From Pseudovirgaria hyperparasitica (Eukaryota > Ascomycota > Dothideomycetes > Acrospermales > Acrospermaceae), in NCBI RefSeq assembly GCF_010093815.1, contig NW_022985550.1, positions 1,315,074 through 1,379,073 on the forward strand: DNA of 64,000 nucleotides. Direction: 5' to 3'. Each line of letters opens with the position of its first letter. The first letter of the stretch is position 1. The translations under genes and the position numbers were made by a program. A model generated the notes under the pieces. It ran no database searches. It saw only the letters and a list, made by a program, of their open reading frames with translations, and was not told where the DNA came from. Shown here in pieces: positions 31,632 through 42,283 of the stretch.

Positions 31632-34600
31632 ATGAAGCCTCCTTCGAGAAAGCGGGTCAAGACCGAGCGTGCCCGGCGCATCCTGTCTGGCGGCGCAGCT
31701 GGCCCTCGCGACACGTCCGACGACGAATCTGCCGCTGCAGATGCGGGCTGGACATGGATTTACGGCGAGCCAGAGGAGGAGGAGGACACACTCGCCCTAG
31801 CTTCTTCTTCCAAGGCAGCACCAGCAGGAGCAGGTAGTTCGCGCAAGAGAAAGGCCCCGGATCCAGATCTGCCAGCGTTGCCAATCGTTGGGGCGCAAAA
31901 GGGCAATGTGCATGTCAAGGTCGGCGATCCGGTGGTGCTGAAGGGCACGCAGAATGAAGTCTGGATCGGCATCGTCCAGGAGCTCTTCCAGGACGACGAT
32001 GCCAATGATATGATGGCCAAACTGGTCTGGTTCCATTACCCGGAGGAAGTCAGAAATAAGACTAAGAGGCGGACGGATGCACTTGCGGTACGGCCCACGT
32101 CATGTCATCTCTCCTGTCGAGAGAGGGCCACGTTTTTGCTTTGCTGAGGACAGTGCTGATGTAAGACAGAACGAGATCTATATATCCTCTGCATCCGACG
32201 TCAATTCCCTCGAGACCATCAACGGCCATGCCAAAATCCTCTCGCCGGGCGTATTTAATGCGCGATATCCTACCGGTGTGATTGGGAAGAGGTCCAAGGA
32301 CTACGGGCGAGTCTTTGTATGCAGACGTGGCGTCACTGTGCGCACAGCAACGTACACAGAAGAGTTCATCTGGGAGAAGGTCTACAAAGGTGCCGAGGAC
32401 CTGGAGCCTCTCCTGGACCTCGTCACCTCCCAAACCAAGCCCACGAGGAAGCGTGCGCCGGCCAAAGCGAAAAAGGAGAGCTATGTATACGACGACTTTG
32501 TCGCAGATGAAGACGACGATGACGACGACGAGCCAAAGACGCCAAGAAAACGACAGAAACTCAAGGGCGCCGCAACGCCTACATCTGCACGCAAAGCACG
32601 TACTCCGAGCAAGAACTTCCTCACGCCGACCCACAAAAGGATCGTCGTCAAAAAGCCACTCGAGTTCACCCCGCTAGGCACTCGAGTGCTCTCCCCGTCA
32701 GCCCTTTCGTCGCCGTTCCAACTCGCCCGGAGCCAGCTCCATGTGTCCTCTGTTCCTGCTACGCTGCCTTGTCGGGAGGAGGAGTTCTCCACCGTATACT
32801 CGCACCTCGAAGCAGCCATCACTGATGGCTCAGGCTCCTGCATCTACATATCTGGCACGCCTGGGACGGGCAAGACTGCGACTGTTCGAGAAGTCGTAGC
32901 GCAGCTCAATACAGCCGTTGTAGCCGATGAGCTCGATGATTTCATCTTCGTCGAGATCAATGGCATGAAGGTCACGGATCCTCACCAGTCATACAGCCTT
33001 CTCTGGGAAGCCTTGAAGGGCGATCGTGTGTCTCCGTCACAGGCGTTGGATCTGTTGGAGCGCGAGTTCTCCTCTCCCAGCCCGCGACGGATACCATGTG
33101 TCGTGCTCATGGACGAACTCGACCAACTGGTCACCAAGAACCAGAGCGTCATGTACAATTTCTTCAACTGGCCTAGTCTACGACACGCTCGGCTGATCGT
33201 ATTGGCTGTTGCGAATACTATGGATCTGCCCGAGAGAACACTGAGCAACAAGATCTCTAGCCGACTAGGTATGTATTGTTCCATTCTTTGTTGATTTCTC
33301 ATCTATGCTGTTTGAGTCGTGCGTGTTTGCTGTTCTGCACACACACACACATACACACACACACACCCTATCCACCACCCCCTTTTCTTTTTCCACATCG
33401 ACTATCCAGGAATACCCTCTCTCTCTCCTGCCTTCTCCTCGGATGGACCAAGGAAAAGCATATACCAGCAACTGCCGGCGCCGTTTCTTTTTTTGGAAGA
33501 GCTGCGCTGGCGTGCATGCAGCCTTTCTTCTTTTTTTGCTTTTTCTGGCTGCACTGTCGCGTGTTTGGAATCTCCTCGGCGAAGGCTCCGCCCCAGTCCC
33601 ACCGCGCGAGAGAGACTATGCCGCCCAACACGACGCAAGTCTTGCTATGTAGCACTCGCGCAGTCTACCCTACCCTGCCCTGGCCTGGCCTAGCATGGCA
33701 TGGCGAACAAGAATCAGGGCCAGCCAGCGACGGGCGGGCACACGACAGGCAAACACACGCCGCCGACCGGTACAACAACCAACTTTTTGGGGTGACATTC
33801 TTTGCGCCGGGGCGGGCCATCGGGGTTCCGGTCAACGACTCGATGCTCCAATTAAGCGTGTGCTGCGCAAAAATCAAGACGCCTTCTGAAGATACGTACG
33901 GGACGTGGTGGGGACCTTTTTTCTTGTCTTCGCCCGCCTGGGTCGGGTGGATCCGCTCGTTTATTCCTTTTTACCCAAAAGTCAACGTCACATGCATGCA
34001 TGCACCCAACCACGCACGCACCACACCGAAGTCCATTTCTTTTTTCGTTGCAAGCGCGAACTACGCAAGGTCCAACAGGGAACGGGCTAGTAAACGACGA
34101 GGCTGGCGTGTGTCCCGAACACCCTCTCCTTTGCGGTCTTGGCTTTTCCATTGTCTGTTTCTGCCTCAGGCATGCATGGATACGACTGCTGTCCTTCGGG
34201 ACTTCCGTCTTGGCGCTCGGTCCTCCTAGATCTTGCGATCCGCGTATTTACCTTCATGGGCATGCATTTTCCAGGCTGCTCCGGTTCTGCCTGAGGCGTC
34301 CTCCCGCGTCGGACATCCAAACCCCCTGTCTTCTATACGCGTATCTGTGCATCGTCGTACCGTACACGATACGACACGACACAGACCGCAACTCCTCGTA
34401 CTATCGTTCCTGTCATGCATTCATTCATGTATCCATTCATTCAGCCTCCACCGCCCCAGCCCCAAACACGAAACCACAACCCATGGCGTTCAGCTTTTGC
34501 TAACCTTCCCCTGTGTGCACCCACAGGTCTAACCCGTATCACCTTCCCCGGCTACACCCACGACCAGCTGATGCAAATCATCCACTCGCGCCTCTCCAAC

Positions 34601-35566
34601 GTCCCAGACCACATCGTCCACCCAGACGCCGTCCAGTTCGCCGCCCGCAAAGTCGCCGCCGTCTCAGGCGACGCCCGTCGCGCCCTCGACATCTGCCGCC
34701 GCGCCGTCGAGCTCGCCGAAGCCGAAGACGCCGCCTCCACATCCATCTCCGCACCTGATGATCCCGCAAGTGCCCCTGACCCCCCAACCCCAAGCCGCTC
34801 ACAACGCGCAAAACAACACCCATCATCATCATCATCAAACCTCTCCCCCAACAAGAAACGCATCCCAGCCCCCCTGCCCGCGAAGAAGGTAAGCGTCACA
34901 ATCGCAACTATCAAACGCGCCATCGCCGAGGCAACGTCCAGTCCGCTCCAGCAGTATCTACGTGCTCTGCCCCTTGCCTCGAAGCTCTTTCTTGCTGCGC
35001 TGCTGGCGCGCGTGAGGCGCTCTGGGGTTGGCGAGGCGCTGCTGGGCGATGTGCTGGATGAGGCGAAGAGGCTTGCGCTTACGGCGCAGGTGGAGGGTGT
35101 GGAGCGGTGGTTGTTGGGTGGTGCTGGTGGTGCTGGTGGTGCTGGTGCTGGGGGAGGTGGGGGAGGTGGGGGAGATGGTGATGGTGGTGGTGGGGATGCG
35201 GATTCTGCGGTTGCGGATTTGGATGGTGGGGATCGGGGGGACGATGACGATGATGGTAATGCCGACGATGACGTCGACGAGGAGGGAGAAGAAGAAGAAG
35301 AAAACGAAGAAGCAGAAAAAGAAATAGAAAACGAAGAAGAAGAAAGAATAAAGAGCAAGAGAGCGCGCGGCACAGACGGGAAGAGCGTGCCCCGTGTGCT
35401 GGGCCTGGGCAGTGCGGCGGTCGAGTTGATGGAGGCGGGCGTTGTCGGCTTGGAGAGTAGACGGGGGGAGCGCGTGGGGAGGGTGCGGTTGGGTGTTGGG
35501 GAGGAGGAGGTGCGGTTGGCGTTGCGGAATGATGAGGAGGTTAGGGGGTTGGGGTTTGGGTCGTAG
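31632..35566 (+). CDS. ORC1: Origin recognition complex subunit 1
   Basis: Large ATP-binding subunit of ORC, which marks replication origins and loads MCM with Cdc6. Exons 31632..32087, 32170..33268 and 34527..35566 give 864 residues. Order: basic N-terminus; BAH domain ([26 protein letters not shown], about residues 90-240); acidic/basic linker; AAA+ domain with Walker A GTPGTGKT at 381-388 and Walker B LMDELDQL with DELD at 467-470; sensor 1 [13 protein letters not shown]; and [14 protein letters not shown] with [14 protein letters not shown] (sensor 2). The C-terminal winged-helix part is interrupted by a Gly-rich then Asp/Glu-rich insert of about 100 residues. Intron 2 spans 1258 bp, very long for such genomes, but both ends restore SSRLG-LTRITF exactly. 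Confidence 0.93.
33269..34526 (+). other. Long intron (1258 bp) of ORC1
   Basis: Donor GTATGT at 33269 and acceptor CACAG ending at 34526. The sequence contains AC repeats near 33338-33366, T-rich and C-rich runs, and an open frame of 317 codons without domain content. Nothing in it resembles a transposon or a second gene. Confidence 0.75.
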
Positions 35567-36336
35567 GGTGAGGGTGAGGGTGTAGAGAGGGAGGAGAGGG
35601 GGGAGGAGGGGGATTGGTGATTGTGGGGTGGTGATTGGGCGTATTTATTGTGTGTATGTATGTGTAGATGTATGTATAGATTAGGTGTGCATGTGTAGAT
35701 GTATAGATGTATGTAGGTGTATGATAGAAGGCATTCCTTCCTTCATTCATTCCATTCGCATTGCATCGCATAGCTAGACATGCTTTTCTTCCACGAAATC
35801 ATGTCTATGAGGAACCCGGTTTTCGTCCCTTGGGTAAAACCTACACCCCACACATCTCTCTCTCTCTCTCTCTCCTCAAACTCCATCCACCCGTTGTATA
35901 TATAGATAGATAAAGAGAAAGAGAGACGTGTGTTGTGCATCTAAACTCCGTAATCCCATGCGCACACACTGCACATCACTCAGTACAGTCCAGTGACCGA
36001 TCTCATTTATGCACAGTGTGCCCTGTTTGTCTGCCAGTACACCTGCCTGCCTATCCTGCTTGCCCTGCCCTACCTCTCGCACGCCCAATCCAACGACCCA
36101 ACTCGCATGCTATTGACCTTACAAGCCAAGCCAACCCAAGCTAAGCCATACCAAGCCAACCCAAGCCAGCCACCCACATGAGAATGAAAACAAACTCAAA
36201 CGAGCAGAAGTACAAGTTCACAAAGAACGCGCACACAGGACCATCTCCATCTATCTCATCGCCCACACGCCACCGCAAAGGGGCAAGCACCTCTCTCGAG
36301 AGTTCCGGGGGAGGAGGGCCTCAGAGGAGGAAGGGT
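35567..36336. other. Convergent intergenic region, no gene seen
   Basis: About 770 bp between ORC1 and PRP46 3' ends, with GT/TA-rich and CT-rich low-complexity tracts and a CCAAG-type tandem near 36120-36170. No gene is visible. Confidence 0.6.
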
Positions 36337-38024
36337 CTAAAACTTCCGACGGCCAAGCGTAGGCTTCCAGTCAAGCGGGTGTGATTCAGGCGTGGCGTCA
36401 TCGTCGAGTTTCCACATTTTGACTGTTTTTTTGGGGGTTTAGAGGTTAGCTTCTTGTTGTTGTTTTGCAAACTTTTATGACACTTGTCTTAAGGGAGGGG
36501 AGGGGAGGGGGAAGGGGATGTTGTTCTTCGAAGCAAAGGGACGGACTTACTTGACTTGTCTGCTTCGCCGGTGATGAGGCGGAGGCCGGTGCGGTCAAAG
36601 GTGGAGCTCATGATGCCTGCTTCGGCGTCGAGGGAGCCGGGTTGGGCGATGCTGTCCTGGTGCTGGAAGCGGTGGCCCGTTTTCCAGTCCCAGAAGCTGA
36701 TGGTGCCGTTGTCGCCTGTGCACGGGTGTGTGTTGTTAGTGATCAGTACAACGGATATTCAAGGCAGGCAAACAAGCAGGCACTTACCGCCGGAGAACAG
36801 GACGTTGTCCTCGTTGACGCTGAGCGAGGAAATGATGGAGTTGTGGCCGTCAAAGTTCTGCATGAAGGCGCCCTCGGGGCACTTCCACTGCTTGATCTGC
36901 CCGGAGCTCCCGCTTGCAAAGGTGAATTCCTTGGGGTGCACCGCGAGCGATCGCACGCCCTTCTTGTGGTGTGTCAGGACGCCCATCGTCTTGCCCGCCG
37001 CGAGATCCCACATCCTGATTGTCGAGTCTAGAGAGGCGCTGATGACCTGGGGGTCGGCTTCTTGACACTTTAGGTCTGCCACTGTGCCTTTGTGGCCGCT
37101 GAGCACGTGGATGTTACTCCGTGTCCGCATGTCCCATACTCGACACACTCCGTCTCTGCCGCCCGTTACCAAGACATCTAGCGTCGGGTGTAAGCTGAGC
37201 GTGTAGACACCGCTCAAGTGTCCGTGGTAGTGGCGTATCACTTTGTTCGTCTCCAAGTCCCAGCACTTCACCATCTTGTCTTCTCCGCACGAGAACAGGT
37301 ACGGATGTCGCGGCGACACCGCCAGTCCACGAACAGTCGAGATGTGCCCGGTCAAGGTCAGCTTCAGCATCCCAGACGCCAGGTCCCAGATCTTGATCGT
37401 GCGATCGCCCGCTCCGCTGGCAAACCACTTGTTGTCCGGCTCGACTGCCAACGCCCTCACCCAGCCCAGATGCCCTGAGATGACGCGCATGAGTTTCCAC
37501 GGCGCATGCCAGTCCGGACGCACTTGTCTAACAGTATCCTTGCGCACAAGAGCCGTGGAAGGCGTGTTCTTCTGCAGCGTAGGCCCAAGCGCATTGGGCG
37601 CCGACCCAGTCCCTTTCTTCCGCACCGTAAGCGCCGTGGATATGTCTGACTTGGCCGCCGAGCCCTTCTGTGCCACGCCTTCTATCATCTTGCGCATCTT
37701 CGGGTCTGTCGGTTGCTCGTCAGCGGCATCTTGGCCCTTCTTGCTCTTCTTGCGCGCGGCGGCGACGGCGGCTGCGTTGGCCTGCTTCGCTGCGAGTGCG
37801 GGGGGGAGCTCTTTCGCGTCTTCGAATTCGTTCCGTATCCGCGTCGATATATATGATGTGTCTGCTTGCTCTCGGGGTGATGGGCGCGACGGTTCTATCG
37901 TGAATCGAGGTGTGAGGGTGTGATCGAGCGCGGCAGGCGACGCGAAGTCTGCTGCGAAGACTTCGCGTGTTCGTTTGGCGGAGTTTCGTAGAACGGGCAA
38001 TGGGTTCTCTGATAGTGTAGCCAT
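36337..38024 (-). CDS. PRP46: Pre-mRNA splicing factor PRP46 (PLRG1), WD40 protein
   Basis: A core component of the Prp19-associated (NTC/CDC5) spliceosomal complex in the nucleus. Three exons (36788..38024, 36551..36715 and 36337..36422, minus strand) code for 495 residues. The N-terminal 170 residues are polar and Ala/Lys-rich. The region from about 175 to the end holds seven WD40 repeats, beginning with the conserved lead-in [20 protein letters not shown], with [62 protein letters not shown] and [14 protein letters not shown]. The last repeat is completed by the short terminal exon (GEADKSIKMWK, then [10 protein letters not shown]). Both intron phases are exact. Human PLRG1 is the counterpart. 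Confidence 0.95.
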
Positions 38025-38358
38025 GACTGGACGTGTATGGCTGTTGTGGGCGGCGTGTAGTTGGTTGGGTGATGTTGTAAACTTTTGAGATTCATATTAG
38101 CCCTAGCTTGTACTCAGATACCGCTGCGGAATATCACCGGCGCGGTTCCGAGACCGGACTGTGGATATATCATCACAGTGTCCGATATAACGTCTCTCCT
38201 GTCCGACTAATTATCATGCTGAATCGTCAAGTAATATATTGCAAAACAACTATCTTTACAGTAAAACTATACAAATCACCAAAGAAATTGATACAAAACA
38301 TGTACATCCACTCGCCAACTCTTTTTTCTCCAGCCATCTCTTCTTGCGTAGCCCAGAT
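38025..38358. other. Spacer between PRP46 promoter and mpaB-like 3' end
   Basis: About 330 bp of AT-rich DNA with one TAATTA motif near 38208. No gene is visible. Confidence 0.6.
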
Positions 38359-39711
38359 TCAGATCTTCCCAAACGGACATCCACCCCTGCCACTGCCCAT
38401 CAAGTCCTCCACGCCCTTCTCAAACTCCTGCAAGCCCTGCCCCTTCATCGCAAAAGGCCCTACCTCCTCAACTACATATCCCTCACTCTGCCACTGTTTC
38501 GCTGGCAGCGCAAGACCAAACACCCATCTCAACGCCCCCTGAACACTCCACTTGTACCGTTCAGGCACATACCAGGGCTCCGCAAGATACACCTTCCGAT
38601 ACAGCTTCCCCGTCTCCTTATCCGGCTCCTCACTCAGGAACCCAAACGCAGTCCGCCTCGGCAGCGCCGCATACCGCATCACAAACTTCCTCATCTTTAG
38701 AGTGGCATCAACGACAGACTGCAGCCACGCCGGCGGCTTGTCGTACATCATCGCAATCCTCAACCGCTCATCCATCAGCGTCGCCGTTACCAGCCGTCCA
38801 AACTTGGTGAAGCCTTCGGACTCCGGCATCCCGTAGGTCAAGATCTTGGTCGTATGGTCTGCTACCGCCCGGTTGCTCTGCGCAGGCACCATGTACTCGG
38901 CCTCATACGCGTCCGCCCACGCAGCCAGCTCGTCGAGCCAGTGCAGGCCATCGCGCCACTCATCGGATGCGAGGAGCGGTGGGTATGAGATGCCCATTGC
39001 GTCGCCGACGGATTTCCAGAAGACGCCGAAGGCGCAGAGCTCAAGTGGAGTGAGGGCTCGCCATTCGTGGCGGGCGATCCAGCGGGAGGGCTCCAGGGCG
39101 AAGAGGGCGAGGGTGTAGAGCATGTCTGGATTGGAGATTTTGCCGGCGCGTTGGTATTTGCTGTGGATGTAGTTCATACGGGATATGCCTGAGCAGGCGC
39201 GTTTGGAGGATGGTGGGTTGTTGAGGAACTCGCCGATGAGGATGGTGGTGTCGACGGCTCTCTTGATGGTGTTAGTTTCGAGGCAGATAGTACAGCACGT
39301 ACGGAGAAATGAACTCATACCTTCCCAGCTGTATTCTTGGCCGAGAACTCGGTCGTCTTCTGCAACAAACTGCTGATAGTTGGGATGCCATATGTCCTTT
39401 GATCTGGTTAGCACACGTGTATCATCCCTCTACTATGCTCGAGCAGGCCATATCCTAACTCACTTGAAGAGCGCAAAGTTCAGCGCCTTATCCACCATAT
39501 ATGGGAATTCCCAGTCCATCACGATTCGCTGAATCTCGTACGCCTGATCCACTGTCATACTCGCAAGCTCCTCCTTCGTGCGCATAGGAAAGCGCCGTTG
39601 AAGGTCATGCAAGCGACGGAAGCGCAGCGCCTGACAGATGCCCAGATATCCGAGGATGGATAGCGATGCGATAGGCCTCCATTGCTGCAGAACTGTAGCA
39701 ATAAGCTCCAT
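38359..39711 (-). CDS. ER-bound oxygenase, mpaB/DUF2236 (rubber oxygenase-like) family
   Basis: Three exons (39464..39711, 39321..39396 and 38359..39261, minus strand) give 408 residues. A transmembrane anchor sits near the N-terminus (residues about 10-28), followed by YEIQRIVMDWEFPYMVDKAL and, across the first intron, FKTYGIPTISSLL. The long C-terminal part contains RMNYIHSKY, then GKISNPDMLYTLALFALEPSRWIARHEWR and WKSVGDAMGI. These blocks are diagnostic for the DUF2236 family of ER-membrane oxygenases, whose characterised member MpaB' cleaves a prenyl chain in mycophenolic acid synthesis. The conserved histidines expected for haem or metal binding appear in YIHSKY and ARHEW. No biosynthetic cluster surrounds it, so a housekeeping or lone metabolic role is more likely than a known pathway. 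Confidence 0.85.
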
Positions 39712-40751
39712 CGTATGGCAGAAGTGAAGCTGCAACAACAAGTACAATATATGCAACGATGGACCAGACCTATCACCACCCGCCCGAGGTACGTTTGAGA
39801 ATGTGGGGTTTGGGCAACGTGGACCCTTTACTCCGGAAGCTGGATGTATCGAAGATTCCGACAAGAATTGTTTTACATTTGACCCACTAGCTAATCGAAG
39901 AAATAGCTGTATGCCCTGCAGAGGTGCTGTATGTATTGAAAATGCACAGTAGAAGCTGCGATATTTTGAGCTATCGGGTAGTCAGGCAGGCAGAAATTCG
40001 GAGCGCGAATATAGAGGTTCGTCATGGCCCGTTCCACTACTAGGCTGCCGTCGTGCGGCGTACATGAATGAATGGCGTGATATGGCGTTACAGACAGGAC
40101 AAGATGAGAACTGTGAGTCCAATAGCAATGGTGGCATTACCGAATCTTGAGATCACATCACGATTGGTTGTATCCGAGTCGTATCAGATTGTACTGCTTG
40201 AGTAGGACAGGCAGCCTAGTGACCTCTGCAACAATCTCCAAGAACCAGATCATGCGAGACGACCGGAATTAACAAAGTATAATTAATGCAAAAGTCTGCT
40301 ATACCATACCATATTCATTAGAGTTTGGCCACGTGCAGCAAAAACTTTGAGATTCTGGGTGGTTGATATGTAGTTGGAGGCCACATAAAGGTGAGGAGTA
40401 CTCCTGGCGAGCTGGTCACATCACAGTAAGCACAGTAGATACGAAGATTGTTTTAGTACACTAAGAATGAAATTATTATCAGATAGCAAGACGCGATGCA
40501 CAAGCATCACGTCGTAACGTCATAAAGACATGGCCACGAGTCAATCCCATACGGGGAGACATCAGAACCGACCAGTCTGTGAGATCAAACAATCGAACGA
40601 CAGGCACCATTCGTTTGCGGCAACGACAAGTCGAAGCCGGACCGAGACGGTGAGAAGCAACCAAACAGTGACAATGAAACTTTTCCTACACTGGAGAGGC
40701 ATTGCCCTCTCCAGCTCCCCGTTTAAATCATGAATAACCAAAGTTTGCGGA
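39712..40751. other. Intergenic region, no gene seen
   Basis: About 1 kb between the mpaB-like promoter and the 3' end of the CpcA-like gene. Short open frames lack domains or start context. The part from about 40500 to 40750 is likely the 3' UTR of the bZIP gene. Confidence 0.6.
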
Positions 40752-41972
40752 CTACTGAGGGTTGTCACTGAGAGTTGCACTGAGAGCCAGTGTCTTCCAC
40801 CTCTCAGCCTCAGCCTTCAGCTGCTCCTTCTCATCCTCAAGTTCCTTGATACGGTTGGACAGAGTCTGAACATGCTCGTACTTGCGCTGGCGAGAGTCAC
40901 GAGCAGCAAGAGTATTGCGAGCTCGCTTCATTGCCGCCTTGTCGTTAGGGTCGACCGCGATTGGAGGTAGAGGACCTTTGCGGCGACGAGGCTTGCTAAT
41001 ACCAGCGTTCATCGCAGGAGAAGCGTTGGTGGACGACTTGCGACGATTTGACTGATCAAGGACAAGAGGAGAGTTGGTGCTGGAGGCGCTGGACTGCGCG
41101 AGCGATTGGGTGCTTGGGTTGCGCTCGAGGGGCTGAGAGAATGACGAAGAAGCGTTATCGGTGGAATCGGGGAACAAAGAGTACCAATCGTTACCGGTGT
41201 TGACGTCCATGGAGTTGTCAAACATCGGGGACGTGTCGAAGCTACCAGACATGAACGGAGAAGCATCAATATCAGGAGAAGTCAGGTTGGTGAAAGCGGC
41301 AGATGGTGGTGCAGAGAAGCCATCTTGGTGCAGGTCCTTGGGAGAGACAGTTCGAGTGGACGTGGACGCGTTCGAAGCACCGTTGATGGATGTGAACTTC
41401 ACATCTGTGGTGGAATCACCAAAGATATCATTCAGGGAGGCATCCGACGCGAAGTCGTTGTGGCCGAAGCCACTGCCGATCCCGGGGAAGAGGTCGAAAT
41501 CTGACGGACTTGAATTAGAGGATGTGTGAGAGAGTGGTATATGCAGTGACAAAGTACCTGTAGCCATGGTGCCGGTTGCAGTGTTCTGAGATCTCTGACG
41601 AGGGTATTGATGCACGTTCGGGGTGCTGTTGCTATGGAAGAGAGGTACCGGGGGTCGATTTGACGGAGGTTGCTGGTTTTGAAAACCGAAAGAAGACGTC
41701 GGAGCCGAAGTGGCGTAGAAGTTCGATTGGTTAAACGCTTGACCAGGCAGAGGAACGCTGGGTCGACGAAGCGGCTGAGGCTTGGTCGGTTGATCGTAGA
41801 GTACGAAGTCGGTCGCAAAAGTTGGTTGATTCGATGATTGCCTTGAGGCTGGGGGAGCTGGTGAGGAGGGCCATGTTTGCTGTTGAGAAGCCGTGGTGAA
41901 CGACGGAAAGTCGGACAGGGTAGTAAGCGGCGAACTGAAGATGCGCGAGGCAGGACTTGAGTTCACAGATTC
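40752..41972 (-). CDS. cpcA: CpcA/GCN4-type bZIP activator (5' end unresolved)
   Basis: Regulator of cross-pathway (general amino-acid) control. The C-terminus carries a complete GCN4-type bZIP: KAAMKRARNTLAARDSRQRK basic region, then an EHVQTLSNRIKELEDEKEQL zipper. The N-terminal 300 residues are Ser/Pro/Gln-rich with acidic-aromatic patches such as DWYSLFPDS, as expected for activation regions. No ATG precedes the coding stretch in frame: the frame stays open far upstream, and a good acceptor (CCTTTCAG) lies just before GAATCT at 41972, so a first exon further upstream is likely. A 57-nt in-frame segment (41501..41557, GTACTT to GTCAG) may be an intron, giving either ATDFDLFPG or a 19-residue longer form. 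Upstream ORFs fit translational control as in GCN4/cpcA. Confidence 0.82.
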   Translation of the reverse strand, partial: ESVNSSPASRIFSSPLTTLSDFPSFTTASQQQTWPSSPAPPASRQSSNQPTFATDFVLYDQPTKPQPLRRPSVPLPGQAFNQSNFYATSAPTSSFGFQNQQPPSNRPPVPLFHSNSTPNVHQYPRQRSQNTATGTMATGTLSLHIPLSHTSSNSSPSDFDLFPGIGSGFGHNDFASDASLNDIFGDSTTDVKFTSINGASNASTSTRTVSPKDLHQDGFSAPPSAAFTNLTSPDIDASPFMSGSFDTSPMFDNSMDVNTGNDWYSLFPDSTDNASSSFSQPLERNPSTQSLAQSSASSTNSPLVLDQSNRRKSSTNASPAMNAGISKPRRRKGPLPPIAVDPNDKAAMKRARNTLAARDSRQRKYEHVQTLSNRIKELEDEKEQLKAEAERWKTLALSATLSDNPQ

Positions 41973-42076
41973 CTGAAAGGAAGACTGTGAGAAGGGGGGT
42001 TGAGTGGGGATTTGAGTGGTTGGTTGGTGGTTGGAAGGTATGTTGTCGACGTTGGGCGACGTGAGGGGTGAGAAGG

Positions 42077-42097
42077 TTAGTAGGCAGCCATGATCAT
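42077..42097 (-). promoter_or_regulatory. Short upstream ORF (MIMAAY) before cpcA
   Basis: A seven-codon frame including its TAA, with two in-frame ATGs, lies about 105 bp before the CpcA-like coding exon on the same strand. GCN4 and cpcA/cpc-1 mRNAs are known to carry such upstream ORFs that couple translation to eIF2 phosphorylation. Whether it is in the mRNA is inferred. Confidence 0.5.
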
Positions 42098-42283
42098 CGA
42101 CTGTCTGTGTTGGATGTGAGTGTGATTGTGTATAGCAGGGAGGTGGTGAGAAAAGAAGAAGAAGAGGAGGAGCCTGGGGCGCTGAGGCGAACCTTTTGTA
42201 AGATGCAGCAGGCAGAAGTGCGAAGGCGGAGTGGCGCTAAGGGTGAGAGCACGCTAAAAGTCCTTTGACTCATACTTCTACAT
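42094..42283 (-). promoter_or_regulatory. Upstream ORF of 59 codons preceded by an ATG-TAG element
   Basis: At 42283 an ATG is followed directly by TAG (a start-stop pair). Ten bases downstream an ATG at 42273 opens a 59-codon frame ending in TGA at 42094, which overlaps the start of the MIMAAY frame by four bases. Together they form a run of consecutive upstream ORFs in the presumed cpcA leader. Confidence 0.4.

Noticed and set aside
33276-34229. A 317-codon frame inside the ORC1 intron
   Set aside because: It translates AC repeats and T-rich runs, has no domain, and would break the ORC1 AAA+ domain, whose flanks join exactly without it.
36556-37923. Long plus-strand frames opposite PRP46
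   Set aside because: They are shadows of the WD40 coding strand with no recognisable protein content.
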